Of a stretch of 14,692 bases of DNA, positions 1 to 6,324 are shown in pieces (position 1 is the stretch's first letter; each line of letters opens with the position of its first letter). Under the pieces are notes generated by a model. It was not told the DNA's origin, did not search any database, and saw only the letters and a program-made list of their open reading frames with translations. Origin of the DNA: an archaeon (GTDB taxonomy: Archaea > Thermoproteota > Nitrososphaeria > Nitrososphaerales > UBA183); NCBI GenBank assembly GCA_021828185.1, contig JAKASI010000021.1, forward strand, positions 1 through 14,692, written 5' to 3'. The position numbers and the translations under genes were made by a program.

Positions 1-6
1 TTAAAT
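1..6 (+). promoter_or_regulatory. Possible TATA box of the OsmC gene
   Basis: TTAAAT lies about 30 nt before the ATG at 33. This fits archaeal TATA-to-start spacing on a leaderless or near-leaderless mRNA. The window edge cuts off any BRE, so support is weak. Confidence 0.35.
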
Positions 7-32
7 TTGTCCTTGTGAGATTGGAGAGTGTC

Positions 33-569
33 ATGACCGATATTACTAACAATGTCGATGTCGAGGCAGTGAATGCGACTGTTAGCAAGCTCAAGAGTGA
101 TCCTAATGCACGCAGGGCGAAGCAAACACTCAACGGCGAGTGGAACCTGAATGATCCTTCGAAGCCGCAGTTTGCATCTGTTTTGAAAACAGAGAAGGGA
201 GGAGAATACGAGCTGCTTGCTGACCAACCTTCTCCTCAAGGTGGCAACGGACTCGCGCCGGGGCCGATTCCCTACTGTCTTTACGGGATAGCCGGATGTT
301 TTGCGGCCACATTAGCGACGATTGCTGCGCTTGAAAATACAAAGCTCAGCAAGCTCAAGGTGAACATAACGGCTGACATGAACATGTCCCGAGTATTCGG
401 ATTGTCTGAAGAGCCGATTATGGAGAGGGTCACACTTCTGGTCGAGCTCGACTTGGAAGATGGTGCAAACAGAGAAACGCTCCAAAGGCTTGTCGGCCTT
501 GCAGAGCAGAGATGCCCCGCAGCATACACACTGACTCATGGAACAAAGCTTGAAGTTCAACTAGTGTAA
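33..569 (+). CDS. OsmC-family peroxide/redox protein
   Basis: This 178-residue protein resembles the OsmC/Ohr family, which are cytoplasmic thiol enzymes that reduce organic hydroperoxides or handle related redox stress. The family pattern is visible: a GPIPYCLYGIAGC segment on the central helix, with the likely peroxidatic cysteine at residue 89, and a second cysteine in RCPAAYTL (residue 161) near the C-terminus, the usual resolving position. There is an extra cysteine at 82. The N-terminal 35 residues are longer than in the smallest members. I chose ATG 33 because GGAGAG sits just upstream and a TATA-like box lies about 30 nt before it; a GTG at 15 would add six residues. The next gene starts 21 nt after the stop, so the two may be co-transcribed. 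The substrate cannot be told from sequence. Confidence 0.85.
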   Translation: MTDITNNVDVEAVNATVSKLKSDPNARRAKQTLNGEWNLNDPSKPQFASVLKTEKGGEYELLADQPSPQGGNGLAPGPIPYCLYGIAGCFAATLATIAALENTKLSKLKVNITADMNMSRVFGLSEEPIMERVTLLVELDLEDGANRETLQRLVGLAEQRCPAAYTLTHGTKLEVQLV

Positions 570-589
570 AGGTTCGGGCGATTGGAGGC

Positions 590-1075
590 TTGACGACTGG
601 AGTGCTCGAGGAAAAGAGGAGCGGGAGAATCGTTCTGCTACGAACAGTCATTGCTGTTACTCTGGGATTCCTGTTCCTCCAGTTCTTGACGGGCATGTGG
701 GTTAACCTGTTCGTGAACTTCCCGAACGTGTCAACAAGTCAGGGCTACTTCGGGATGGGAGCCATGATGAGTTTCATGTATAGTGGTGGCGCTGTCTTTG
801 TGGTGCACATGATGACTGGTTACTTCATAGGATTTCTTTCCATAATTGTACTCGTTGTCTCACTCCTATCGCACAGATTGGCTATGATAGCTCTCGGCGT
901 TGTAGGGTTAGCCTCGGTGCTATTCGCAGGGATCAACGGGCTGGTATTCATGTTTTCTGGTTTCACGAATAATGCCAACTCCTACCTCATGGCACTCGGA
1001 TTCGTGATGACTTTTGCTATTTATTTTCTCCAATTTTATTACTCCGGCAAAAATGTCGTGAACCGATCGCTCTAA
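590..1075 (+). CDS. Four-helix integral membrane protein, unknown function
   Basis: A 161-residue hydrophobic protein with a short charged N-terminus (EEKRSGR) and about four membrane helices near residues 15-40, 66-93, 97-123 and 130-150. Histidines occur at 73 (VVHMMTGYF) and 95 (LLSHR), inside or at the edge of helices. This loosely recalls small four-helix membrane families such as DUF6220 or b-type cytochrome-like proteins, but I cannot assign a family. The start is uncertain: the TTG at 590 follows a GGAGG (584-588) with only one base between, which is tight, and a GTG at 602 in the same frame would have 13 bases of spacing. It lies 21 nt after the OsmC gene on the same strand and is probably in the same transcript. 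Confidence 0.72.
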   Translation: MTTGVLEEKRSGRIVLLRTVIAVTLGFLFLQFLTGMWVNLFVNFPNVSTSQGYFGMGAMMSFMYSGGAVFVVHMMTGYFIGFLSIIVLVVSLLSHRLAMIALGVVGLASVLFAGINGLVFMFSGFTNNANSYLMALGFVMTFAIYFLQFYYSGKNVVNRSL

Positions 1076-1125
1076 TTCTAGAAAGAAAGATTCATGTAAG
1101 TTGAACACAGGGCGAAATAAGAAAG

Positions 1126-1230
1126 TTGTACGTGTTTAGCCTTCCCAAATTTCACGGTCAATTTCAGCTCTCCCGACAGGATTTGACACCATTTTCCCGA
1201 ACGAAATCAGCGAAGGCTAAACACATACAA
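1126..1230. repeat. 105-bp element with 28-bp terminal inverted repeats
   Basis: Positions 1126-1153 and 1203-1230 are inverted copies matching at 24 of 28 bases, with a perfect 13-bp core (GTGTTTAGCCTTC at 1132-1144 and its complement at 1212-1224). About 49 bp of unrelated sequence lies between. The length and form fit a MITE-like remnant or a long RNA hairpin after the membrane-protein gene. I see no clear target-site duplication. Confidence 0.75.
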
Positions 1231-1232
1231 AA

Positions 1233-1513
1233 AATCTAGTCCGATTTAGTCCATCTCGGGATGTAGATGCCTGCTGCCAAAGGAAAACTGGCTTGCTTTG
1301 CTTAGACGGTCAGTCAATGCCGCGCAGCCTCACCAAGCTCGTGAAAAGGACTGGGTTGGCAAGTCAACCGCGATGCTTCATCTGAAGCACCTGGAGAAGG
1401 ACTCCCTCTTGGTGAAGGAAGAGATACTCCAAGGCAAGGCAGGCAGACCGAAGATGCTTTACAAGCCATCCGCCAAACTCCTAGAGACCACCCGGACTAA
1501 ATCGGACTAAATT
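1233..1513. repeat. 20-bp inverted repeats flanking a wHTH remnant
   Basis: AATCTAGTCCGATTTAGTCC at 1233-1252 is matched in inverted orientation by 1494-1513, with 19 of 20 bases identical. Each arm itself holds two copies of TAGTCC. The pair encloses the wHTH remnant exactly, and the right arm contains its last codons and stop. It could be a small mobile or MITE-like unit, or paired operator sites for a winged-helix regulator. The left arm begins two bases after the end of the preceding 105-bp inverted-repeat element. Confidence 0.7.
1267..1510 (+). pseudogene. Frameshifted winged-helix regulator remnant
   Basis: The frame ending at 1510 encodes the second half of a winged-helix DNA-binding domain. 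It has a recognition-helix stretch GKSTAMLHLKHLEKDSLL, then a wing with GKAGRPKMLYKPSAK, typical of ArsR/MarR-like folds. There is no ATG in this frame; the first usable start is TTG at 1298. An ATG at 1267 in another frame gives a short plausible N-terminus (PAAKGKLACFA) that runs into a stop at 1303, where the wHTH frame takes over. I read this as one gene broken by a frameshift near 1297-1303, though a short TTG-started protein of 70 residues is possible. It sits wholly inside the 20-bp inverted repeat. Confidence 0.5.
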
Positions 1514-1711
1514 CCACAAATCAAATTCCTTTGTTCAGGGACACCATCGAGATTTTCCGAGTCGTCTAATTACCCGGCCCTGCGTCCCTGCCCCAGATTG
1601 TGCTACAGGTGCCGGGGCCACCGCAAGTGCCGGTGCGGCAAGGTTTGCGAGAGGCTGATCGAAGGGACGTGCCATGATTGCGGGCACGTGGTAAGCCCCG
1701 GCCCGGGTTAG
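1511..1711 (+). pseudogene. Cysteine-rich zinc-ribbon-like remnant
   Basis: This frame is open from 1511 to a TAG at 1709 but has no ATG or GTG; the only candidate start is TTG 1598. Residues from 1589 on are rich in metal-ligand spacings: C-x3-C-x2-C, then C-x-C-x3-C, then CHDCGHVV (C-x2-C-x2-H). That looks like a zinc ribbon or treble-clef module. The lack of a start and the position beside a broken regulator suggest the 3' remainder of a lost gene. It could also be chance in GC-rich DNA, although eight cysteines in about 35 codons is unusual. Confidence 0.35.
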
Positions 1712-1745
1712 TCACTGATTTCTTCGACAGCCCTGCAGTACTCGC

Positions 1746-2030
1746 TCAGAGCGAGCGAACCCTGGGCGTAAGCACGATCACCCTACGTCCCCCCCCTGCA
1801 CGGGTTTCGAGGAGGCCCTTCGCGGCCAGGTGCTTCAGGAGGTCTTGGCAGACTGACCAGGAGAGGTTCGACCTGTACATCACCCGCGTCGGGAGCACGG
1901 CTCCCCCACGGACGGCCCTCAGGACATCCACCATCATCTCAGTCCTCGACCGTCTCCCGAGGGCGTTGCCCTTGGACGAAGGGTAGAACGAGAATAGCTC
2001 GGGCGAGTCCGGGCCGTCGAGGTTCTGCAA
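1746..2030 (-). CDS. Winged-helix transcriptional regulator (HTH_45/ArnR1-like)
   Basis: A 94-residue protein whose core (SRTEMMVDVLRAVRGG, VMYRSNLSWSVCQDLLKHL, AAKGLLETRAGGGRRVIVLTP) follows the archaeal ArnR1-like winged-helix pattern. Helix one is RTEMMVDVLRAV, the 'MYRSNLSWS' turn leads into the recognition helix, and a basic wing follows. This family is common in Nitrososphaerota and acts as small cytoplasmic DNA-binding regulators. The frame opens with TTG at 2030; a TTAAAT box on the same strand (2056-2061) lies about 28 nt upstream, which fits a leaderless start. The N-terminal 25 residues do not look like domain and the true start could be internal. It is the last gene of the minus-strand run behind the pilus ATPase and may regulate it; this is inference. 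Confidence 0.72.
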   Translation of the reverse strand: MQNLDGPDSPELFSFYPSSKGNALGRRSRTEMMVDVLRAVRGGAVLPTRVMYRSNLSWSVCQDLLKHLAAKGLLETRAGGGRRVIVLTPRVRSL

Positions 2031-2091
2031 AGTAGACTGAGAAAACGAGGGGCCGATTTAACGGAGGGTGGAGGACGAGCAGATAGGTGTG

Positions 2092-2412
2092 TCAGGTCGG
2101 CATTGCACCACCGAACAGGCGCCTTGCCTCCGCAATCTCGTCTGCGAAGACTAGCGTGTCTCCCCTTTCGTACCTTGCACCCCGGCTCCTGTAGAACCTT
2201 GACAGGATCCGGGCCTCGAGAATCAGGGCTCCCATGGGCTGGAACAGCTCGACTAGGGCGTCGTCAAATTCCTGGGGCTTCCTTGCGCAGTCCGCCATGC
2301 TGACGCCGGACCTGGCAAGCCACCATGAGGTAGAATGCCTTCCTCGTTCATCGAGGACCTCCAGGAGGACAGACCTGCAGACTTCGGCGAGGGCGTCGTC
2401 GAAGTCCTGCAT
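2092..2412 (-). CDS. Small alpha-helical protein, possibly NitrOD5-like
   Basis: A 106-residue, mostly helical cytoplasmic protein. The FDDAL motif occurs twice: at residues 4-8, before a helix ending in LDERGR, and at 49-53, before ELFQPMGALILEARI. The pattern of an FDDAL helix, a central WWLARSGV segment, then 'P-x-EFDDALVELF..GA..LEARI' recalls the NitrOD5 domain of Nitrososphaerota proteins, whose function is not established. I give this family as a resemblance only. The ATG at 2412 has a TTATTA box (2435-2440, minus strand) centred 25.5 nt upstream, so it is likely leaderless. It starts 44 nt after the ATPase stop and ends 61 nt before the wHTH gene. Confidence 0.62.
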   Translation of the reverse strand: MQDFDDALAEVCRSVLLEVLDERGRHSTSWWLARSGVSMADCARKPQEFDDALVELFQPMGALILEARILSRFYRSRGARYERGDTLVFADEIAEARRLFGGAMPT

Positions 2413-2434
2413 TGGATGAAGATGTAAGAGTCGC

Positions 2435-2440
2435 TAATAA
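2435..2440 (-). promoter_or_regulatory. TATA-like box for the 106-aa gene
   Basis: TTATTA on the minus strand is centred 25.5 nt before ATG 2412, the same spacing seen at several pilus genes here. It implies a separate leaderless transcript after the ATPase gene. Confidence 0.4.
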
Positions 2441-2456
2441 CGAAGCCAGAAGCTCG

Positions 2457-4004
2457 TCAGAGCCCGTACCTCCTGACGTAGAACTTCCTGACCGACTCTG
2501 CGACCTCGCCCAGCGTGAAGAGCTTGCTGGCCACCATCGCCTCGACGTGTCTGGACCTCTCCGCTATCTCAGTCTCGAGCCGCCCCTCGTCCCAGCCGAA
2601 GAGGCGCATCACCTGCTGCAGTCTCTCGGTCTTCATCCTGACCAGCTCCTCCGGAACGGACGGCGAGAACGCGTCCTGGGCCAGGTCGTAGGTGAACATC
2701 TCCTTCAGGTCGAAGCCGCCCCGCTTCGGGTCCAGCTCCGTGACGGAGAGGACCCTCCTCACCACCCTCCCATGCTCCCTCCTGACCCTGTTCATGACTG
2801 CGAAGGCCCAGATGAGCATCATGTTCCCGGCGGGGACGAGCATGGGGGGTGCGCTCATCCTGATCATGACGTTCTGGACGCTGTCGCTGTGGATGGACGT
2901 CAGCGCCCCGTGCCCCGACGCCGCGGAGTTGATCAGGGCCGCGACCTCCTCCCCCCTCACCTCCCCCACTATGACGAAGTCGGGGGTCAGCCTCAGCGAG
3001 TGCTTCACAAGGTCCTGCAGCGTGATCTCCAGGCTGGTCTGGCCGATGCTGTAGCTGTGCCTCGACGTGAGCTGGTCCCAGACCTCGTGGGAGAGCCTGA
3101 TCTCTGGGTTGTCCTCGATGGTGCAGACCGCGGAGTTCGGGTTGATGAGGGACGCAAGGGTGTTCATGAAGGTCGTCTTCCCTGCAGATGTCGGGCCCAC
3201 CACCATGAGGAAGCCCCTGGCTTCGAGCATCAGCCAGAGGTAGGCGACCATGAGCGGGGAGACCGTGTTCAGCCTCACGAGGGCGGTTATCGGCATCGGC
3301 TCGGCTGGGAACTTCCTCACGGTGAAGGCGGTCCCCGTCATCGAGACGTCCGTCGACCATCTCACGGCCACCCTGTCATTGGCGGGGGTCCTGGCGTCGA
3401 CTATCGGCATGGCATTGGTGGCCATGGTGCCGCACCTCTGGAGCATCTTCTGGGTGGACTCCTCGGCGTCCTCCTCTGTGGGGAAAATGACGTTGGTCCT
3501 GATCCAGCCCAGCTCGCTGTGGTTCTTGTGGAGGACTACGACCGGCTTGCCGTGGCCGGTGCACTTGATGTCCTCGATGTTGAAGTCGTTCATCAGGACG
3601 TCCAGCCTCCCGTACCCTTTCAGCTCCCTCTTCACGTAGTACTCGTACTTCTGGAGGGAGCGGGTCACCTCGTCCAAGAAGCCGAGGCTCCTGGCGGCTT
3701 CCACCATGTTGGGTATGAGCCTCTTCGAGGGGTCGGTGGCGTCCTCCGGGGAGATGCTCATGAAGAGGTGGTCGAGGAGCCGACTCAGCCTCTCCCTTTC
3801 ACGCTCCGTGAGGGAAGGCTCGATGACGGTGTACCTTCCGACGTCCCCCTCGTTGGCGATGACTACCGACGCCGGGCCTACCTCGTACCGTTCGATTTCC
3901 CTTCCGGGAATGGCTATCGAGTTCCCCCATCTTTGTTCGTCGCCGAGAGTGTCCAGAGAGAAGCCGGAGAGCGCTCGTCGGACAGGGTCTTCTTTGACGG
4001 ACAA
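2457..4004 (-). CDS. Type IV pilus assembly ATPase (VirB11/ArlI/TadA-like)
   Basis: A 515-residue secretion-superfamily ATPase, expected as a cytoplasmic hexamer that drives pilin extraction and assembly on the membrane platform. An N-terminal domain (about 1-250) includes RELKGYGRLDVLMND and VDARTPANDRVAVRW, matching the usual N-domain pattern with conserved arginines. The C-domain has Walker A GPTSAGKT at 270-277, a TIEDNPEIRL acidic segment at 295-304, Walker B leading to GEVRGEE at 347-353, and a His box SGHGALTSIHSDS at 363-375. All catalytic motifs are intact. I support the TTG start at 4004 because a CGTTTTATCC box (4025-4034, minus strand) is centred 25.5 nt upstream and no Shine-Dalgarno is visible; this suggests a leaderless TTG. 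It follows the surface-protein gene by 62 nt. The platform gene lies on the opposite strand beyond that gene, an unusual split. Confidence 0.95.
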   Translation of the reverse strand: MSVKEDPVRRALSGFSLDTLGDEQRWGNSIAIPGREIERYEVGPASVVIANEGDVGRYTVIEPSLTERERERLSRLLDHLFMSISPEDATDPSKRLIPNMVEAARSLGFLDEVTRSLQKYEYYVKRELKGYGRLDVLMNDFNIEDIKCTGHGKPVVVLHKNHSELGWIRTNVIFPTEEDAEESTQKMLQRCGTMATNAMPIVDARTPANDRVAVRWSTDVSMTGTAFTVRKFPAEPMPITALVRLNTVSPLMVAYLWLMLEARGFLMVVGPTSAGKTTFMNTLASLINPNSAVCTIEDNPEIRLSHEVWDQLTSRHSYSIGQTSLEITLQDLVKHSLRLTPDFVIVGEVRGEEVAALINSAASGHGALTSIHSDSVQNVMIRMSAPPMLVPAGNMMLIWAFAVMNRVRREHGRVVRRVLSVTELDPKRGGFDLKEMFTYDLAQDAFSPSVPEELVRMKTERLQQVMRLFGWDEGRLETEIAERSRHVEAMVASKLFTLGEVAESVRKFYVRRYGL

Positions 4005-4024
4005 CGAACATCAAGCCGTCGTGT

Positions 4025-4034
4025 GGATAAAACG
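4025..4034 (-). promoter_or_regulatory. CGTTTTATCC promoter box of the pilus ATPase
   Basis: CGTTTTATCC on the minus strand, with TTTTAT centred 25.5 nt before TTG 4004. The same ten bases precede two pilin genes (13063-13072 and 13573-13582). It decides the ATPase start and gives this gene its own transcript. Confidence 0.62.
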
Positions 4035-4066
4035 GCATCCAACCGCGCGGGATTCAGTGTCACAGG

Positions 4067-6280
4067 TCAAGAGCGGCCTGGCTTCCTCTTCAGCCTGAAG
4101 ACAAACAGGCCGGCCACAGCCGCTCCTGCCAAAGCGACCCCGATCGCAGCGAAGAGGAGGGCGTTGTCCGCGCTCCACTGGGCTGTGATGAACTCGGGGG
4201 AGGTGATGACCGTCGAGCCGCTCGGCTGTCCCGAGGAGAAGCTGCCGGTCCAGCCCGAGAACCTCTGATAGACAAGCGGCCCCCCTGAGGACGTCTCGTC
4301 GACGGAGTAGGTCGCGGTCGAGCCACTCCTGTACCAGCCCGACCCGGTGGTGTTCCCTATGGGGCTGGCGACTTCGAACTGGTAGTACGTCGCGTAGACG
4401 GCTTCGATCGTTGCGGTGGTCACGTTGACAACGTTCCTGGTCGAGTTATCGAAGCTTAGGAGGGAGTATCTTGTCTGGCCCGAAGGCTGGTAGAGCTCCG
4501 GCACCGAGAGGGCAAACGAGGAGGCGTTGGGGAGGATGAAGTCGGCCTCGCCCTGGCTGTTTGTGGTCAGCGTGAGGTTCTCCCCCAAGGCCCTGCTGCT
4601 CACGTTGAACCTCAGCCCTCCGACTGGCGCCTGACCGTCAGATAGCACGAGGAGGGAATATGTGGTCGGGACGACGCTCCTGAAGTACTGGGCCGTGATG
4701 GAAAAGATGGGAGCCGAGGAGAGCAGGGACGCGTTCTCGCTTTTCACGCCGTTGCTCCAGCCGGTGAAGTAGTACGTCGTGTTTTCCATTACGATGGAGG
4801 ACGGGACGGACGCCGTCGTCACAGTATCGTTGAAGGCGGCGAACTTGGAGGACCCCGAGGATCCTGTGGCTGTAACAGAAACCCGGCCGTCATAGGTGAA
4901 GTTGACCGGCACCCCCGCCAGCGGCCCCGTGTAGGACGACGCCGTTACCGTGTACGTTACCGGCCCGACGACGGGAGAATAGAACGAAGCGACCGTCTCG
5001 GCGGACGCCGTTGCGCCCTCCATGACTCCGGTGATGTTGGCCACACCGGTCCCCGCCGCGGTGAGCGTGCCGATTCCGTACCCCAGCGCTGTGGCCTCAA
5101 CGCTCGTCGGGACCGTGATGTTGAGGTCAGAGGAGGACACGGAGACAGGCACGGGCCCGTATGGGACGGGCTCCTCTCCGTAGTAGAAGCCGACTGCGAA
5201 GCTGTACTGCTCCCCAGCCCTGACCTCCGGCGGGAGCGATAACCCCAGCGACGGCTTGAACGGCGCCACCACGGTCACGGTCAGAGGGACGGAGGTCAGG
5301 CCAGGTGCCAGCGCGGTGATCTCCGCGGTCCCTGTGGCGTTCGCGTACACCTCGAAGGTCGCGCTGTCAGAGCCGCCGGTGGAGACCTGAGGGGCCGAGA
5401 GGGTTACGACGCTCGAGTTGCTCGAGAAGAGGCTGAGGGTGGCGGTCCCGGCCGCGGGCGCGAAGGTGCCGTTGAAGAGGGAGACCGAGAGGTATCCGTA
5501 GCTTCCTGCCGTCAGGGTCGCCCCTTGGGGCCCGACCAGGGCCTCCTCGGGGGTGGAACCCTGCGGGGACAGGGGGACCGAAGTCTGGGCGGCAGTGAAC
5601 TCCGGGGCTGCCGCCGTCACGGTTACGAAAGGCGAGGGCAGAACGGAGACGCCCGAAGGTATCGGGACGGCGGCGTATTCGGCCGATTCCCCTGGCTGAA
5701 TCTCGACAGTCTGCTGCGGGATCCCCGGCAGGGAGGTTGCTAAAGAAACCTGGACGCCGGCCGGTGCTTCGTAGGGCTGCCCCGCGGCAAGGAGCCCAAC
5801 CATAAGATGCAGCAGGTCCCCTGGCGCGACAGGGCTGTTCAGGGGGACGAGCTGGAGCGCGTAGTCGCTGAAAACCGACGTAGAGACCTTGGCGGAGCCT
5901 GAAGAGAACCCGCCGGCGGTCGCGGTCAGTGTGGCGGAGCCCTCGATTCCTGCTTTCAACTGGGCTTCCGCGTGGGACTTGCCGAAGGGGACCGTCACCT
6001 GCCCTGAGACGGTCGCCACCGACGGGTCGGAGGAGAAGAGGCTGACCGTGAGGTTCGCCCTTGCAGGAGAGGGGGCACCGTTGGCGTCCACCAGCTGGAC
6101 GACGACCACGCCGGAACCCCCCGGAGGCAGTTCGGCCGGGACCGGGGCAAGCACGATCGAGGTCGGAGGGAGCAGGCTGCCGGGACTTTGTGCGTAGGAG
6201 GTCCCAACGCCGAGGCAGGTTGTGGACAGTGAAATCAGGACGATCAGGGCGAGGGCAGGAAGGCTGCGCTTCACGTTCAC
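4067..6280 (-). CDS. Secreted, membrane-anchored Ig-like surface protein (adhesin candidate)
   Basis: A 737-residue surface protein. It has an N-terminal Sec-type signal peptide (basic KR, hydrophobic LPALALIVLIS, likely cleavage near SYA-QS at residue 30), an extracellular region of about 670 residues, one membrane helix at about 706-728, and a basic cytoplasmic tail RLKRKPGRS. Ig-like (BIG-type) beta domains recur at roughly 38-135, 140-240, 248-338 and 340-435; SLFSSDPSVATVS (80-92) and SLFSSNSSVVTLS (283-295) mark two related copies. Later segments contain FTGWSNG (505-511) and FSGWTGS (674-680), reminiscent of InlB B-repeat (Flg_new) modules. I count 16 N-x-S/T sequons, fitting a glycosylated surface protein. 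Position between ATPase and platform genes suggests a pilus-linked adhesin; this is inference. GTG 6280 has GGAGG eight bases upstream, while GTG 6274 fits leaderless spacing. Confidence 0.9.
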   Translation of the reverse strand: MNVKRSLPALALIVLISLSTTCLGVGTSYAQSPGSLLPPTSIVLAPVPAELPPGGSGVVVVQLVDANGAPSPARANLTVSLFSSDPSVATVSGQVTVPFGKSHAEAQLKAGIEGSATLTATAGGFSSGSAKVSTSVFSDYALQLVPLNSPVAPGDLLHLMVGLLAAGQPYEAPAGVQVSLATSLPGIPQQTVEIQPGESAEYAAVPIPSGVSVLPSPFVTVTAAAPEFTAAQTSVPLSPQGSTPEEALVGPQGATLTAGSYGYLSVSLFNGTFAPAAGTATLSLFSSNSSVVTLSAPQVSTGGSDSATFEVYANATGTAEITALAPGLTSVPLTVTVVAPFKPSLGLSLPPEVRAGEQYSFAVGFYYGEEPVPYGPVPVSVSSSDLNITVPTSVEATALGYGIGTLTAAGTGVANITGVMEGATASAETVASFYSPVVGPVTYTVTASSYTGPLAGVPVNFTYDGRVSVTATGSSGSSKFAAFNDTVTTASVPSSIVMENTTYYFTGWSNGVKSENASLLSSAPIFSITAQYFRSVVPTTYSLLVLSDGQAPVGGLRFNVSSRALGENLTLTTNSQGEADFILPNASSFALSVPELYQPSGQTRYSLLSFDNSTRNVVNVTTATIEAVYATYYQFEVASPIGNTTGSGWYRSGSTATYSVDETSSGGPLVYQRFSGWTGSFSSGQPSGSTVITSPEFITAQWSADNALLFAAIGVALAGAAVAGLFVFRLKRKPGRS

Positions 6281-6285
6281 GGAGG

Positions 6286-6324
6286 ACGCCTCCGGTTTTA
6301 AGGCGGCCCGGCCTTCGGAGGCGT
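6286..6324. promoter_or_regulatory. Shared divergent promoter with symmetric box and SD-like arms
   Basis: TTTTAA at 6296-6301 reads as a TATA-like box on both strands. Its centre is 24.5 nt from GTG 6323 (+) and 24.5 nt from GTG 6274 (-). Flanking it, ACGCCTCCG (6286-6294) and CGGAGGCGT (6316-6324) are perfect 9-bp inverted arms, each supplying a GGAGG to one gene. One element may therefore drive both the surface protein and the platform protein. Confidence 0.5.

Noticed and set aside
3175..3200. Walker A of the ATPase reads GPTSAGKT rather than GPTGSGKT
   Set aside because: The invariant GKT is intact, and variation at the S/A positions is seen in archaeal secretion ATPases, so it is not a defect.
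2412..4268. 618-aa open frame on the plus strand
   Set aside because: It is antisense to the ATPase, Asp/Arg/His/Pro-rich as expected from GC-rich shadow frames, and contains no domain.
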